Source: JALOAD01 sp023228995 [NCBI: Candidatus Muiribacterium halophilum]
Lineage (GTDB): Bacteria; Muiribacteriota; Muiribacteriia; Muiribacteriales
DNA length: 57,710 nt
NCBI GenBank assembly: GCA_023228995.1
Contig: JALOAD010000020.1
Coordinates: forward strand, 1-57,710
Direction: 5' to 3'
Shown here: positions 26,220 through 36,525 of the stretch, one piece after another
How positions within the stretch are numbered: position 1 is the first letter of the stretch
How the letters are laid out: the number at the start of each line of letters is the position of its first letter
The notes under the pieces: generated by a model
What the model saw: only the letters and a program-made list of their open reading frames with translations
The model's database searches: none
What the model was told of the DNA's origin: nothing
Translations under genes and position numbers: made by a program

Positions 26220-26893
26220 CTCTTATTAATTATTGCATAATTGCAGAAAAATTTTTTAGAAATGAGGTTTAAGAATGCACTTACATAAATTGGTCAAAAG
26301 AATATTTAATGAAATATTGCTTTGAAAATTCGCTCCCAAAGGACTATGCATTGTTAAAAATCTGCTCTTTAATTTCTCCTAGACTTACCGCCGTAAGTTC
26401 GCTCCAAAATGCCCTTCGATATGTTTTCCGCAAAATCGCAAATGCAATAAAGGATTCAATTAGTTTTAAAATAATATCATAAAAAATAAAATAAAGATAG
26501 TTTTTTAAAAAAAATGTTAAATAGTTTGAACCCGATATTGGCTTGTCATATTATGGCTTTGCCAAGATGTATGCTTTCAGCATAGATTGCTGACAAGTCA
26601 CAATGTGACTTCGTCAGCGTTTTTGAACTTTGCTCAAGTTTTAAGCCTAGTTTTACTTGTAAAACTCCATCGTGAGCATAGCGAACTATCTTGTTGAAAT
26701 CTTGCATTTTAAGTTTCAACATCATCGTGCATTCATGCACAAACTCTATTAACCAACTAAATTCTTTGTTAATTAGCGACTGCTATAGCAGACTTATTAA
26801 CGCTGTCTTCGCCTGCTAATTAGATACAAAGTATCGTTAATTATGACGAAGTCACAGTGGTGACTTCGTCATAATAATTGTGATTTCATCACA
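26220..26893. other. Non-coding region with a chain of short hairpins
   Basis: This 670-bp gap upstream of the RRM gene holds no convincing gene. From about 26560 it has successive perfect small inverted repeats: AGTCAC-AAT-GTGACT, GTTTTAC-TT-GTAAAAC, GTGCAT-TC-ATGCAC, CTGCTATAGCAG, GATAC-AAA-GTATC, TGACGAAGTCAC/GTGACTTCGTCA and TGTGAT-TTC-ATCACA. CTTAC-CGCC-GTAAG lies further left. It lies between the start of the RRM gene and the end of the OPT gene. It may be a structured 5' leader or a decayed repeat cluster. Confidence 0.7.
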
Positions 26894-28750
26894 TTATTTC
26901 TTAACTCTGCTAATTCTATATAAAAATATAGTAACTATTGCAAATGGAATCAATATACCGTAGGAATAGAAAAAAGTTGATTTATAAACATTTGAAAATA
27001 TATCAAGAACAACATCCCATTTATAATATACAAACAAAGCGATAATAACACCCATAAGAGCTTCACCTGCAATTACACCTGATGAAAATAATATTCCACC
27101 TTCATCATCTACTTTATTTTTTTTATCAACTATTAGTCGGACCAGTCCCCCCACCATAATTGGAGTAGAAAGAGACATTGGCAAATAAAGACCAACAGCA
27201 AAAGCAAGAGAATTAATACCAAAAAGTTCGATTACACCAGCAGAAAATGCACCTGTAAAAACAAGACCCCATGGCAAATTTGATTCCATAACACCTTTTA
27301 TAACAATTGCCATAAGAGAAGCTTGTGGAGCTGCAAGTTCTGAACTACCTATAACATAAGCATCATTTAAAAGATATAATGTACTTCCAATTGCAAGTGC
27401 AGAAGCAAAAACACCAATCAATTCACCAAGCTGTTGTTTCCAAGGAGTAGCTCCAACAAGATAACCAGTTTTTAAATCTTGAGAAGTATCACCAGCAATA
27501 CAAATACCAATACAGACAATTGCACCAATTGTTATTGCAGCAATCATACCTTGCTGACCAATATATCCTGAATATACAAGAATAATTGAAACTATCAAAA
27601 GTGTCGCAATAGTCATACCAGATGCAGGATTAGATGAACTACCCACAATACCGACTATTCTTGAAGATACAGTAACAAAAAAGAAAGAAAATACAACAAC
27701 TAACAATGTAACAAGTGGAGCTTTTGCAATACCTTGACTAACAAACCAAAGACAAGTAAAAATTGCAATAACAATAATTCCTATCAAAACATATTTTGAA
27801 GGAATATCTTTATCTGTTCTTTTTTCTTTTTGTTTGTTTTCCATTTTAAAACCTGAAACACCTTCTTTAAATGATGAAATAATTGTAGGAAGCGATTTTA
27901 TAAGACTTATAAATCCACCAAAAGCAACAGCTCCAGCACCAATATATCTTATATAATTAGTCCAAACTCCCCATGCATCCATATTTTTAATAAGATCTGC
28001 AGCAGGAAAAATTGCTTTATCAGCAAATTGACCAAAAAACGAAATAAGTGGTATAAATACAAACCATCCTAAAAGTCCACCACCAAGCATATATGCAGCA
28101 ATTTTAGGCCCAATTATATATCCAACCGCAAGCAAGGACGGAGTTGCCTCCATTCCTAAAAGTCCATTTTTAATTCCTTTAATATGAGCTTCAGGCTCGC
28201 CATTAAACATTTTTAAACCAGAAACTGCAAATTTATAAACAGCACCAATTATTCCACCAATAAATACTGAACGAGCTTTTACCCCACCTTCTTGACCTGC
28301 AACGAGAACTTCAGCACAGGCAGTACCTTCTGGATAAGGCAGATTATAGTGTTCTTTTACAATAAGATATTTTCTAAGTGGTATCATAAATAAAACTCCC
28401 ATCCATCCACCAAGAAGAGCCATTATAAAAATTTGTAAAAGATCAGGATTCAAACCCCAAATAAACATAGCAGGAATAGTAAAAATAACACCAGCTGCAA
28501 GAGATTCCCCAGCCGAACCAACAGTTTGAGACATATTATTTTCAAGTATTGTTCCCTTTAAATATCTTAATATAGCCATTGATACAACTGCTGCTGGAAT
28601 AGAAGCAGAAACAGTCATTCCAACCTTTAAACCAAGATAAGCATTTGCCATTCCAAATATAACTGCAAGAATTGCACCCAGAATAACAGCTTTATAGCTG
28701 AATTCTTTCATTTGCACATTATCTGGAACTGCATGTTTTAAATCTGCCAT
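26894..28750 (-). CDS. OPT-family oligopeptide transporter
   Basis: This 618-aa polytopic protein has roughly 14-16 membrane helices. The segments FGMANAYLGLKVGMTVSASIPAA at the N-terminus, NLPYPEGTACAEVLVAG and GWMGVLFMIPLRKYLIV are typical of bacterial OPT transporters, which import peptides or metal-peptide complexes by proton coupling. The ATG at 28750 is preceded by a run of Gs acting as ribosome site. An upstream ATG overlapping that run would add four residues. The gene appears monocistronic. Confidence 0.93.
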   Translation of the reverse strand: MADLKHAVPDNVQMKEFSYKAVILGAILAVIFGMANAYLGLKVGMTVSASIPAAVVSMAILRYLKGTILENNMSQTVGSAGESLAAGVIFTIPAMFIWGLNPDLLQIFIMALLGGWMGVLFMIPLRKYLIVKEHYNLPYPEGTACAEVLVAGQEGGVKARSVFIGGIIGAVYKFAVSGLKMFNGEPEAHIKGIKNGLLGMEATPSLLAVGYIIGPKIAAYMLGGGLLGWFVFIPLISFFGQFADKAIFPAADLIKNMDAWGVWTNYIRYIGAGAVAFGGFISLIKSLPTIISSFKEGVSGFKMENKQKEKRTDKDIPSKYVLIGIIVIAIFTCLWFVSQGIAKAPLVTLLVVVFSFFFVTVSSRIVGIVGSSSNPASGMTIATLLIVSIILVYSGYIGQQGMIAAITIGAIVCIGICIAGDTSQDLKTGYLVGATPWKQQLGELIGVFASALAIGSTLYLLNDAYVIGSSELAAPQASLMAIVIKGVMESNLPWGLVFTGAFSAGVIELFGINSLAFAVGLYLPMSLSTPIMVGGLVRLIVDKKNKVDDEGGILFSSGVIAGEALMGVIIALFVYYKWDVVLDIFSNVYKSTFFYSYGILIPFAIVTIFLYRISRVKK

Positions 28751-28850
28751 ATAACCCCCCAAAATTTTTAAAAATATAATGTATTGAACAATTATACTAA
28801 ATTTTTGATTATTTCGTGAAAAAATTTTTTTTTAAAAAAAAGAGAAAGCT

Positions 28851-28994
28851 GAATATCAAATGGTATCGAATGATTATTTTTTTGCGTTAATGTAATGATA
28901 AAAATCAAAAGCGAGATCCCGGCTCAGAATCATGCCGGGATGACAAAACTCTCTGAATCATACCGGGATGACAAAACTCTCAGAAGCAGATGAC
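28851..28994 (-). repeat. Inverted partial copy of the right-end composite repeat, plus REP units
   Basis: Bases 28851-28944 are the near-exact reverse complement of the repeat at 57170-57270: REP unit, then TCGCTTTTGATTTTT, TTACATTAACGC and the ATTCGGTACCATTCGA-like end. It is followed by two degenerate REP units to 28994. It lies upstream of the OPT gene and downstream of the YmdB fusion gene. Confidence 0.8.
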
Positions 28995-29046
28995 ATTTTT
29001 TTATATGAAATTTCCTTTGGGATGCCATTTTATTAATTTTTAATTT

Positions 29047-31359
29047 TTAATCAGCAGTTTTTCCCTGCTTCTTATATATTTTTATAAAATAATCAACAAA
29101 AACCGGGTCAAACTGTGTCCCTTTATTTTTTTCAAGCTCTTCAAAAGCAAGCTCAGCATCCATACCCTTTCTATAAGGACGATCAGAAGTCATAGCATCA
29201 AAAGCATCACCAACTGCAATTATCCTAGCACCAACAGGAATATCCTCACCTTTTATACCATCAGGATAGCCTGTACCATCATATTTTTCATGATGATGTT
29301 TAATAGTAGCTGTAAGATTTTTAAGAAAATCAACAGGTTCTATAATTTTAGCAGAAATAACAGGATGATCCTTGATTATCTCATATTCTTCCGAAGTAAG
29401 AGCTCCAGGTTTACATAAAATCGCATCTCTAATACCAATTTTACCAATATCATGAAGCAAAGCTGCAATCTCAATATCCTGAACAAATTTTTCATTAAAT
29501 CCAGCTACTTTTGCAATTTTTACAGAATATTCAGCAACTCTTCTTGAATGTCCATGAGTATATGAATCTTTACTATCCATTGTATTTGCAAGCAATTCAA
29601 CAATACTTTTATAAAGTGATTTTATTCTGTCAAAAAGTAATCCATTATGAATTGCATAAGCTGCTTGATTAGCAATATTTTCAAGAAGCATAAGATCTTT
29701 TTCATTAAAAGGAATCTCACCAATTCTGTTTAAAACTTCTAAAACTCCAATAACTTTATCATGTATTTTCATTGGAATTGCAATTAATGAATTTGTTTTA
29801 TACTCTGTTTCTTTATCAGTACCGCCAAAAAATCTTCCATCTTTACTAGTATCAGGAACAATAGCCGACTCACCATTTTGTAAAACCCAGCCGGCTATTC
29901 CCTGATTTTTTTTAAGTCTGACTTTTTTTACAGCATCCCCTTTTTCCCCAATTCCGACAACAAAGAAAAGATCATCCATTCCTTCATCATACAAAATTAT
30001 TGAACTTGACTCAGCCTGCATTACTTTTGTTGTTATTTTCATTATTTTATTGAGCAGACCGTCTTCGCCATATAATTCGATAGTTTTGGAAATATCCCTG
30101 CCAATCTCATACAAAACAGATAATTCATCATTTGTCTGCATTAACAGTTTTTCTTTCCTTAACTTTCCATAAAGATTTATTATTATTGTTTTAAAAACCG
30201 GGTCAAGAATAACTTTTTTGTAACTCTTAAGTACAATATTATACAAAAGATTTGGATTTTCATTATCTTTAAAAGAAATAATATTAAAACCATTTACAAT
30301 ACAATTATTTTCAATACAATTTTCATTAATAGACTTTTCTAGCAATGCAAATTCTCTTTCATTTATATTGGAATATCTAATATTAAGACCTACCGAGCTT
30401 TTTTCTATAAAAGCACCAATTGGAATATTACATTTTTTCATAATAACATTAACTATTTTGCTTCCAGTTTCATCTATAGATTCCATATTAACAAGTTTAT
30501 TCATAAGATTTGCAAGAAATTCATTAGGAAGTTTTAATTCTTCAATATCATTTAGAAGTTTTCTTTTTACTCTAAATATTTTTAAAGCTTTACCAGTATT
30601 ATCATCAACATCTATTATAACACCGTTCAAAACAGGATCTCCTGTAGCTCCACGCCATCTTGTTGGCCTAATTGTTCTATACTGTTCAATCACCTCAATT
30701 GGAACGCAACCAGCAACAGAATCAATATCTCCAGTCATTCCAACATCAGTAATATAAGCAGTTCCGCCAGACATTATTGTTTCATCAGCAGTAGTAACAT
30801 GAGTATGAGTACCTACAATAGCAGAAACTCTTCCATCTAAAAATCTTCCTAAAGCCATTTTTTCAATAGTAGCTTCTGCATGAAAATCTATAAATATAAA
30901 TTTAACCTTATCTTTCATTTTTTCAACAAGTACATCAAGTGAATGAAATGGTGATTCCATGTGTGAAAAAATCTCTTTACCTAAAATATTTACAATACTT
31001 TCTTGACCATGAGCATTTACAACTAATATATCACCTTTTTTTGTATTTTTAATAATATAACCTTTACCTGGATTATTACCTGGAAAATTCAAAGGTCTTA
31101 AAATAGAATAATTCGGATCATCTATAATGTCATAAATTTCTTTATTTGACCAAGTATGATTTCCAAGAGTAATTACATCAGCACCGCTATCTATTATTAT
31201 CTTAGCAGATTTTTTATCAAGTCCAATTCCATTTGCAGCGTTTTCTCCGTTAACAATAATAATATCAGGTTCAAATTCATTTTTTAATTTAGGAATAAGA
31301 ATAGAAGCAGCTTCTAAACCTGGAGTATCATCAATGTCGCCTACAAACAAAATTCTCAT
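29047..31359 (-). CDS. YmdB-type phosphodiesterase fused to GAF and HD-GYP domains
   Basis: This 770-aa multidomain signalling protein has, at residues 1-265, a YmdB/TIGR00282 calcineurin-like phosphoesterase (GDI at 7-9, VNGENAANG, TLGNHTW, VGTHTHVTTAD). In other bacteria YmdB has cyclic nucleotide phosphodiesterase activity. A diverged, possibly degenerate sensor-like region at about 290-400 is followed by a GAF domain at 420-570. An HD-GYP domain with H636-D637 (LLHDIGKIGI) and HHHEKYDGTGYPDG occupies 580-765. HD-GYP domains degrade cyclic di-GMP. The fusion links two phosphodiesterases through a sensor. Its ATG overlaps the methyltransferase stop by four bases. Confidence 0.92.
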   Translation of the reverse strand: MRILFVGDIDDTPGLEAASILIPKLKNEFEPDIIIVNGENAANGIGLDKKSAKIIIDSGADVITLGNHTWSNKEIYDIIDDPNYSILRPLNFPGNNPGKGYIIKNTKKGDILVVNAHGQESIVNILGKEIFSHMESPFHSLDVLVEKMKDKVKFIFIDFHAEATIEKMALGRFLDGRVSAIVGTHTHVTTADETIMSGGTAYITDVGMTGDIDSVAGCVPIEVIEQYRTIRPTRWRGATGDPVLNGVIIDVDDNTGKALKIFRVKRKLLNDIEELKLPNEFLANLMNKLVNMESIDETGSKIVNVIMKKCNIPIGAFIEKSSVGLNIRYSNINEREFALLEKSINENCIENNCIVNGFNIISFKDNENPNLLYNIVLKSYKKVILDPVFKTIIINLYGKLRKEKLLMQTNDELSVLYEIGRDISKTIELYGEDGLLNKIMKITTKVMQAESSSIILYDEGMDDLFFVVGIGEKGDAVKKVRLKKNQGIAGWVLQNGESAIVPDTSKDGRFFGGTDKETEYKTNSLIAIPMKIHDKVIGVLEVLNRIGEIPFNEKDLMLLENIANQAAYAIHNGLLFDRIKSLYKSIVELLANTMDSKDSYTHGHSRRVAEYSVKIAKVAGFNEKFVQDIEIAALLHDIGKIGIRDAILCKPGALTSEEYEIIKDHPVISAKIIEPVDFLKNLTATIKHHHEKYDGTGYPDGIKGEDIPVGARIIAVGDAFDAMTSDRPYRKGMDAELAFEELEKNKGTQFDPVFVDYFIKIYKKQGKTAD

Positions 31360-32072
31360 TTAAACAACTCCCCGAAAACACCTTTATATTTACCATTATT
31401 TTCATAAATTATAAGTGGTTTTTCAACCTTTGTATCTATGTTTTTCCTTTTACTACATTCAACAATTACTATATAAGCTTTAGAACTTTCATTAGAGTGA
31501 ACAAATTGTATTCTTTCAACACCCATTTTAAACTTTTGTGAATTCATAAATATTTCACTAATCCTTGAAGCTTTATGAGTAAAAACAAATTTACCTTTAT
31601 TATTTAAATAACTGTTAGCAGTACTAAAAAGACTTTCCATATCCATGTTTAATTCAAATTTTGCAATTTTTTCACTTTGTTTATCAGGTAAAACTCCTGA
31701 ATTCATCTTCATATAAGGCGGATTACTCATTACAATATCAAATTTCTTCTTATCGTTTAGAAATTTATCTTTAACATAATCACCTTTTAACACACTTATA
31801 TTTGAAAGATTATTTTTTTTAAAATTTTCTTCTGCAATATTAGCTAAAACAGGTTGTATTTCTATTCCATATATTTCTAAACCTGGCTTTCTTGATTCTA
31901 TAACAAATTCTAAAATCCCTGTCGAACAACCGAGATCTATTACGCTTTTAACATAATCCAACTCGATAAAATAACCAAGAGCTATTGAATCAATGGTAAA
32001 TTTATAATCTTCGCTCTGACTCAATAAATAATGCTTTTCCCCAAAGCTTTCTAATTTAAACTGCAAACTCAT
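31356..32072 (-). CDS. TrmN6-like SAM-dependent methyltransferase
   Basis: This 238-aa Rossmann methyltransferase has the SAM loop VIDLGCSTG and the catalytic motif NPPYMKMNSG. The N-terminal SQSEDYKFTIDSIALGYF matches the YfiC/TrmN6 family, which methylates N6 of adenine 37 in tRNA1(Val). A PrmC role is less likely because the N-terminal PrmC helical domain is missing. It starts inside the last codons of the DUF1385 gene and overlaps the YmdB fusion by four bases, so the three genes are coupled. Confidence 0.85.
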   Translation of the reverse strand: MSLQFKLESFGEKHYLLSQSEDYKFTIDSIALGYFIELDYVKSVIDLGCSTGILEFVIESRKPGLEIYGIEIQPVLANIAEENFKKNNLSNISVLKGDYVKDKFLNDKKKFDIVMSNPPYMKMNSGVLPDKQSEKIAKFELNMDMESLFSTANSYLNNKGKFVFTHKASRISEIFMNSQKFKMGVERIQFVHSNESSKAYIVIVECSKRKNIDTKVEKPLIIYENNGKYKGVFGELFK

Positions 32073-32943
32073 CTTCGTTTTCTTCCACAGCTTTTTCCAA
32101 TGCTTTTATAGCAACTTCAAGCTGTTCATCTTCAGGCTCTTTTGTTGTAATATGCTGTAACCATAATCCAGGTGTTACAAAAGATTTAATTATAGGATTA
32201 GATATATTTCTGCCTGCCATTTTTATAAATTCAAATGAAAGACCTGCAACTAATGGCATAAGTAAGATTTTATAAAAAATCTTTAAATACCATTCATCAA
32301 CTTTTACAAATGAAAACACTAACATTGATATTATCATTACAAACATTAAAAATGATGTGCCACATCTTGGATGAAATCTAGAGTGTTTTCTAACATTTTC
32401 AAGATTTAGATCTTCATTGTTTTCATAAGCGTAAATTGTTTTATGCTCAGCACCATGATACATAAAGACTTTTTCAATATCTTCAAGCCTTGATATTGAA
32501 TAAACATAAATTAAAAAGATGAGAATTCTGACAATACCTTCAAAAACATTTAAATATAGATGGTTATTTATACCTGTATATTCAAATAATCTCGAAGCTA
32601 TCGACGGAAGCATAATAAACATAAAAACACCCAAAAACCCTGCAAAAAACAGAGTAAAGAATATTTCTCTAGCTGATAATTCTTCTTCTTCCTCTCCAAT
32701 TTTAGTAGACGCAATATTTGCTGATATTGTAAGATATTTCACCCCTATAACAAGTGCATTATACAATGAATATACTCCACGAAATATTGGTAATTTTAAA
32801 AAGGGAAATTTTTTACTACCACTCTCAACATTTTCATGTTTTAATATAATGTTTCCCGCAGGATTTCTTACTGCAAGAGCGATAGAATTGTCAGCACGCA
32901 TCATTATACCTTCGATAACTGCTTGTCCGCCTACTTCCTTCAT
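32056..32943 (-). CDS. DUF1385 membrane protein (YqhQ-like)
   Basis: This 295-aa protein has the DUF1385 opening KEVGGQAVIEGIMMRADNS and the conserved YHGAEHKTIYAYEN and HPRCGTSFLMFVMIISML segments, between several transmembrane helices. The molecular function of the family is unknown, although it is often near translation or cell-envelope genes. A longer frame exists upstream. The ATG at 32943 has GGGGAG upstream and gives the family-typical N-terminus. Confidence 0.92.
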   Translation of the reverse strand: MKEVGGQAVIEGIMMRADNSIALAVRNPAGNIILKHENVESGSKKFPFLKLPIFRGVYSLYNALVIGVKYLTISANIASTKIGEEEEELSAREIFFTLFFAGFLGVFMFIMLPSIASRLFEYTGINNHLYLNVFEGIVRILIFLIYVYSISRLEDIEKVFMYHGAEHKTIYAYENNEDLNLENVRKHSRFHPRCGTSFLMFVMIISMLVFSFVKVDEWYLKIFYKILLMPLVAGLSFEFIKMAGRNISNPIIKSFVTPGLWLQHITTKEPEDEQLEVAIKALEKAVEENEDEFAV

Positions 32944-33137
32944 AATATACTCCCCGATTTTTCTTTTGTTATCGGCAGATAAATTCAAGGAATTAACGAA
33001 GAGATTGCAGTTTTCATGAGGTTTTTAAGTTGTTTTGTTAAACAAAAGCTTTAGGTTTTTTGCACCGGTAGTCAGTTACACTTACAGAACACTATACTTT
33101 TAAAAATAAAAAAAACAATAAAACTTAAAGTAAATAT

Positions 33138-34991
33138 TTAAATAAAATTAATTATTTTTTTTGAAAATAAATTTTTAAAAACATCAATTGAAATTTTATA
33201 ATTAATATTATTTTCAATATCTTCTATACTTTGACCTGATTTTTTAAATAAATTAAGAATAATATCACTGTTTTTTTTATCATCAATCCATGAATTAGAA
33301 TTATTAATAAAATCAAAATAATAAATACAAAAATTATTAAAATTTGGAATTTCTTTAGGAAATTTAATTTTATCATAAATAAAAACAGTTTTTGAAAGTT
33401 TAAATCTTGCATTTGAATTAAAATCAATATTATCAACATTATTAATATTATCAAAATTTGTGTTTTTTGTATTTATAACATTATTATCAATTTTATTTAA
33501 AAAACTTTCATTAGCAATTCTTTCAATATCATTAGCTTTAAAATCCTTTGAACTTTCAACAAAATCCATATTAAGAATATTAGACAATTCATTAAAATTA
33601 TAATTTTTATTTTGTTTAATAACTTGATAAACAATTCTAAAAACATTAATTCTTGATACTGAATGAAATTTAAGGCCATTTAATTTGAAGAACTTTAGAA
33701 TTTCATCAAAAAAATCAAATATACCGTAATTATCAGCAATATATCTTAAAGTATTAAAAATATACTCAGAATTATAAAATATATTAATCATTTTAGATAT
33801 ATCATCAAAATAACTAATTTGTTCAATACTCATAGAAACAGTTTTAATAACTTCATAAGGAGCTTTATTCCAGGCTATAATATTAAATTTTTCTTTATTT
33901 TCATAAAAATAACTACCTTTTAAAAGTTTGAGAGTATTTATTTGTAATTTATGAGGCATAAGATTTAAAATTTTATTAATAGCAAATTTGAAATTATAGA
34001 ATTTTTCATTAGGAAGACCAATAATAAGATCAATATGTTCATATATTTTTTTTGAATTAATTATTTTTTTCATATTATCATATAGTTTTTCAAGATTTTC
34101 TTTTCTACCACTAGTTTTAAGAACATTTTCATCAAGACTTTGAACACCAATTTCAAATTGAAAAACACCTTTAGGAATTTTTTTTAAAAATTCAAAAAAA
34201 TCATCATTAAGAAGATCAGCCTTTATCTCAAATTGAAACAATTGATTTGGTCTTCTTTTTTGAAGAATATACTCTAAAATAGTAATAGCACGATTAATAT
34301 CCAAATTAAAAGTTCTATCAATACATCTAAAAGTTGAAAAATCATAATTAACAATAATATCAATAATTTTTTTAACATTTTGAATAGAATAATTTCTCAC
34401 ATCATTAGAAATACCAGAAATACAATATCTACAAGAAAACGGGCAACCTCGAGAAGTTTCATAATAAATAAAATTTTTATCTTTATTAATAAGTCTATCA
34501 GTCCAAGGAAGTTTTAAACAATCAAGATTTTCAACAACAGCTGGAGATTTTATAATTAAATTTTTATCTTTTTTATAACATAAACCATCAATATCAGGAT
34601 AATAATCCTTTGAATCAATTGCATTTACAAGTTTAGCGAAGCTAATATCACCTTCACCAGATATAATATAATCAATATAATTATTTTCAAGAATTTCTCT
34701 ACAATTATAAGAAACTTCAGGTCCACCAAGAACAATAATAGTATTAGGAAGAATTTTTTTTAAAACATCACAAATTTGTAAAGTAATATCAATATTCCAT
34801 ATATAACAAGAAAAACAAACAATATCAGCATTTTGTGAAATTATAGTTTTTAAAATAGAATCAATTTCCATATTAATATTAAATTCAATAATATTTTTAT
34901 CAAACTTACTATCAATATTTGCAAAAAGATAAGGAATAGCAAGAGAAACCTGAGAAAATCTTGAATGAATTGCAGTTAATAATATTTTCAT
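33138..34991 (-). CDS. B12-binding domain radical SAM protein (DUF4080-like C-terminus)
   Basis: This 617-aa protein has an N-terminal cobalamin-binding Rossmann domain (about 1-140, LLTAIHSRFSQVSLAIPYLF, LGGPEVSYN). A radical SAM domain with the CX3CX2C motif follows (C183, C187, C190 in RGCPFSCRYC). The C-terminal 200 residues are alpha-helical and resemble DUF4080. Such proteins use a [4Fe-4S] cluster and SAM for radical chemistry or methylation; the substrate is unknown. It stands alone, between the DUF1385 gene start and the divergent kinase-like gene. Confidence 0.9.
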   Translation of the reverse strand: MKILLTAIHSRFSQVSLAIPYLFANIDSKFDKNIIEFNINMEIDSILKTIISQNADIVCFSCYIWNIDITLQICDVLKKILPNTIIVLGGPEVSYNCREILENNYIDYIISGEGDISFAKLVNAIDSKDYYPDIDGLCYKKDKNLIIKSPAVVENLDCLKLPWTDRLINKDKNFIYYETSRGCPFSCRYCISGISNDVRNYSIQNVKKIIDIIVNYDFSTFRCIDRTFNLDINRAITILEYILQKRRPNQLFQFEIKADLLNDDFFEFLKKIPKGVFQFEIGVQSLDENVLKTSGRKENLEKLYDNMKKIINSKKIYEHIDLIIGLPNEKFYNFKFAINKILNLMPHKLQINTLKLLKGSYFYENKEKFNIIAWNKAPYEVIKTVSMSIEQISYFDDISKMINIFYNSEYIFNTLRYIADNYGIFDFFDEILKFFKLNGLKFHSVSRINVFRIVYQVIKQNKNYNFNELSNILNMDFVESSKDFKANDIERIANESFLNKIDNNVINTKNTNFDNINNVDNIDFNSNARFKLSKTVFIYDKIKFPKEIPNFNNFCIYYFDFINNSNSWIDDKKNSDIILNLFKKSGQSIEDIENNINYKISIDVFKNLFSKKIINFI

Positions 34992-35208
34992 AAATCAATA
35001 TTACAATTACAAAAAACAATTTGCAACCTCAAAATTCGCCATAAACAAAATGTTCACTGAACATTTTTACCCTTTTATCAAATTCCCGCATTTTCCCGAA
35101 CCCTGTGTTTTTCCTCTTTCTCTATTTGACTTTTTTGACTAAAAAGCTTAATATATAATTATAAAATGTATTTTATTATAAATATATTTTTTAAAAAAAG
35201 AGGAAATA

Positions 35209-36525
35209 ATGTTAATAAACGAAAAAATTTTAAATAATATACCTTGCGGAACTCTTATAACTCAAAATACTGGCAATGTTATTTATTTTAATGATTATTT
35301 ATTAACTTTATTTAATTCTGAGTCAAATATAATTGATTTTTCAAAAACTCAGATTCCTGAATTAATAAAATTAAACAAAGATTTTTTACAAAATAAAATA
35401 GCTTCTAATACTTTGTTTATAAAATATAACAATACTGATAAACACTTTCATTACTCAATGAAAAAAATAATTGAAAACAATGAAGAATTTTTTATTTTTA
35501 CATTTATCGATATATCTTCAATAAAAAACAATATTACAAAATTAAATGATTATTTCTATTCAGCAATAATGAATCTTAAAAATCCAATTATATATTCGCT
35601 TAATGAAATAGAAAATATTGTAAAAAACTGTTCAGACGATAATTGCATTGACAAAAATAAAATTAAATCAATAAGAGAAAATTCAAAAAAATTTATCGAT
35701 AACATCGAAGAACTTAAATTTAATTATATAAAAAACTTTAATTGTGCTAATAATCATAAAAAAACTAATCTTAAAGATCTTTTAACATATATAACTAATG
35801 GAATGAAGTTTTTGGAATGTAATAAAAAAATAAATTGTAATATTAATTTTAATGAAAACGACATACATGAAATTTTTGTTAATCCAGATATGGCTAAAAA
35901 AGCTTTTGTCTATCTTTTTGAATATATAAGCGAAGAATTTGAATTTATATCAGACGATTTTGATATAAATATCAGTAACATAGACAATAAACTAAATATT
36001 GATATGTTATTTAAAATAAATTCTTACAATTTAAAAAAATTTAAATCTTTTGAAATTGAAAAAATATTTTTAAATATTGGCGGGTTATTTAACATAAAAT
36101 TAAATAATAACAATGGACAAATTAATATTAAATTTCCAATTTTTCACGAAGAAAAAACAGATGACAAACTTAAAATGGCAGTTGTAGAAGACGATCTTGA
36201 TATACTTGAATTATATAAAGCAATATTTTCTGATAACAATGAACTAAATATAGAATACTTTGATTCTGCCAAAGTATTTCTTGATAAAAAAAGAGATTTT
36301 GAATTGCTAATTGTAGATCTTTATATGCCTGAAGTATCTGGATTTGACCTTATTAAAAATTATACAAAGCAAAATAAAGATTGCAAAATAATAATAGTTT
36401 CAGGTGCACCACCTCAATCAATAACAAAAAATACAAATCCACAAATAGTTGATGTACTTGCAAAACCAATTGATATTTTATATCTTATGAATACATTAAA
36501 AAAAGCTATTAATCTTCTTCGTTAA
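35209..36525 (+). CDS. Degenerate histidine-kinase-like protein with C-terminal receiver
   Basis: The 438-aa protein starts with a PAS-like segment (about 5-115, PCGTLITQNTGNVIYFNDYLL) and a dimerisation-helix region. There the usual phosphorylated His is missing (FYSAIMNLKNPIIYSL in place of a SHELRTPL-type H-box). The ATPase-like part (190-320) lacks clear N and G boxes. The receiver domain (about 325-438) is intact, with VEDD, D370 in IVDLYMPEVSG, the Ser/Thr in VSG and Lys in LAKP. It is likely a pseudokinase with a working receiver, phosphorylated by another kinase. It ends by overlapping the convergent gene by 17 bp. Confidence 0.8.
   Translation: MLINEKILNNIPCGTLITQNTGNVIYFNDYLLTLFNSESNIIDFSKTQIPELIKLNKDFLQNKIASNTLFIKYNNTDKHFHYSMKKIIENNEEFFIFTFIDISSIKNNITKLNDYFYSAIMNLKNPIIYSLNEIENIVKNCSDDNCIDKNKIKSIRENSKKFIDNIEELKFNYIKNFNCANNHKKTNLKDLLTYITNGMKFLECNKKINCNINFNENDIHEIFVNPDMAKKAFVYLFEYISEEFEFISDDFDINISNIDNKLNIDMLFKINSYNLKKFKSFEIEKIFLNIGGLFNIKLNNNNGQINIKFPIFHEEKTDDKLKMAVVEDDLDILELYKAIFSDNNELNIEYFDSAKVFLDKKRDFELLIVDLYMPEVSGFDLIKNYTKQNKDCKIIIVSGAPPQSITKNTNPQIVDVLAKPIDILYLMNTLKKAINLLR

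Noticed and set aside
26546-26740. Open frame of 64 codons in the hairpin-rich gap
   Set aside because: It runs through several hairpins, and has no ribosome site or homology-like pattern.
31356-32072. Assignment of the methyltransferase as PrmC
   Set aside because: NPPY is shared, but the N-terminal PrmC domain is absent and the SQSEDYKFTIDS motif fits TrmN6 better.
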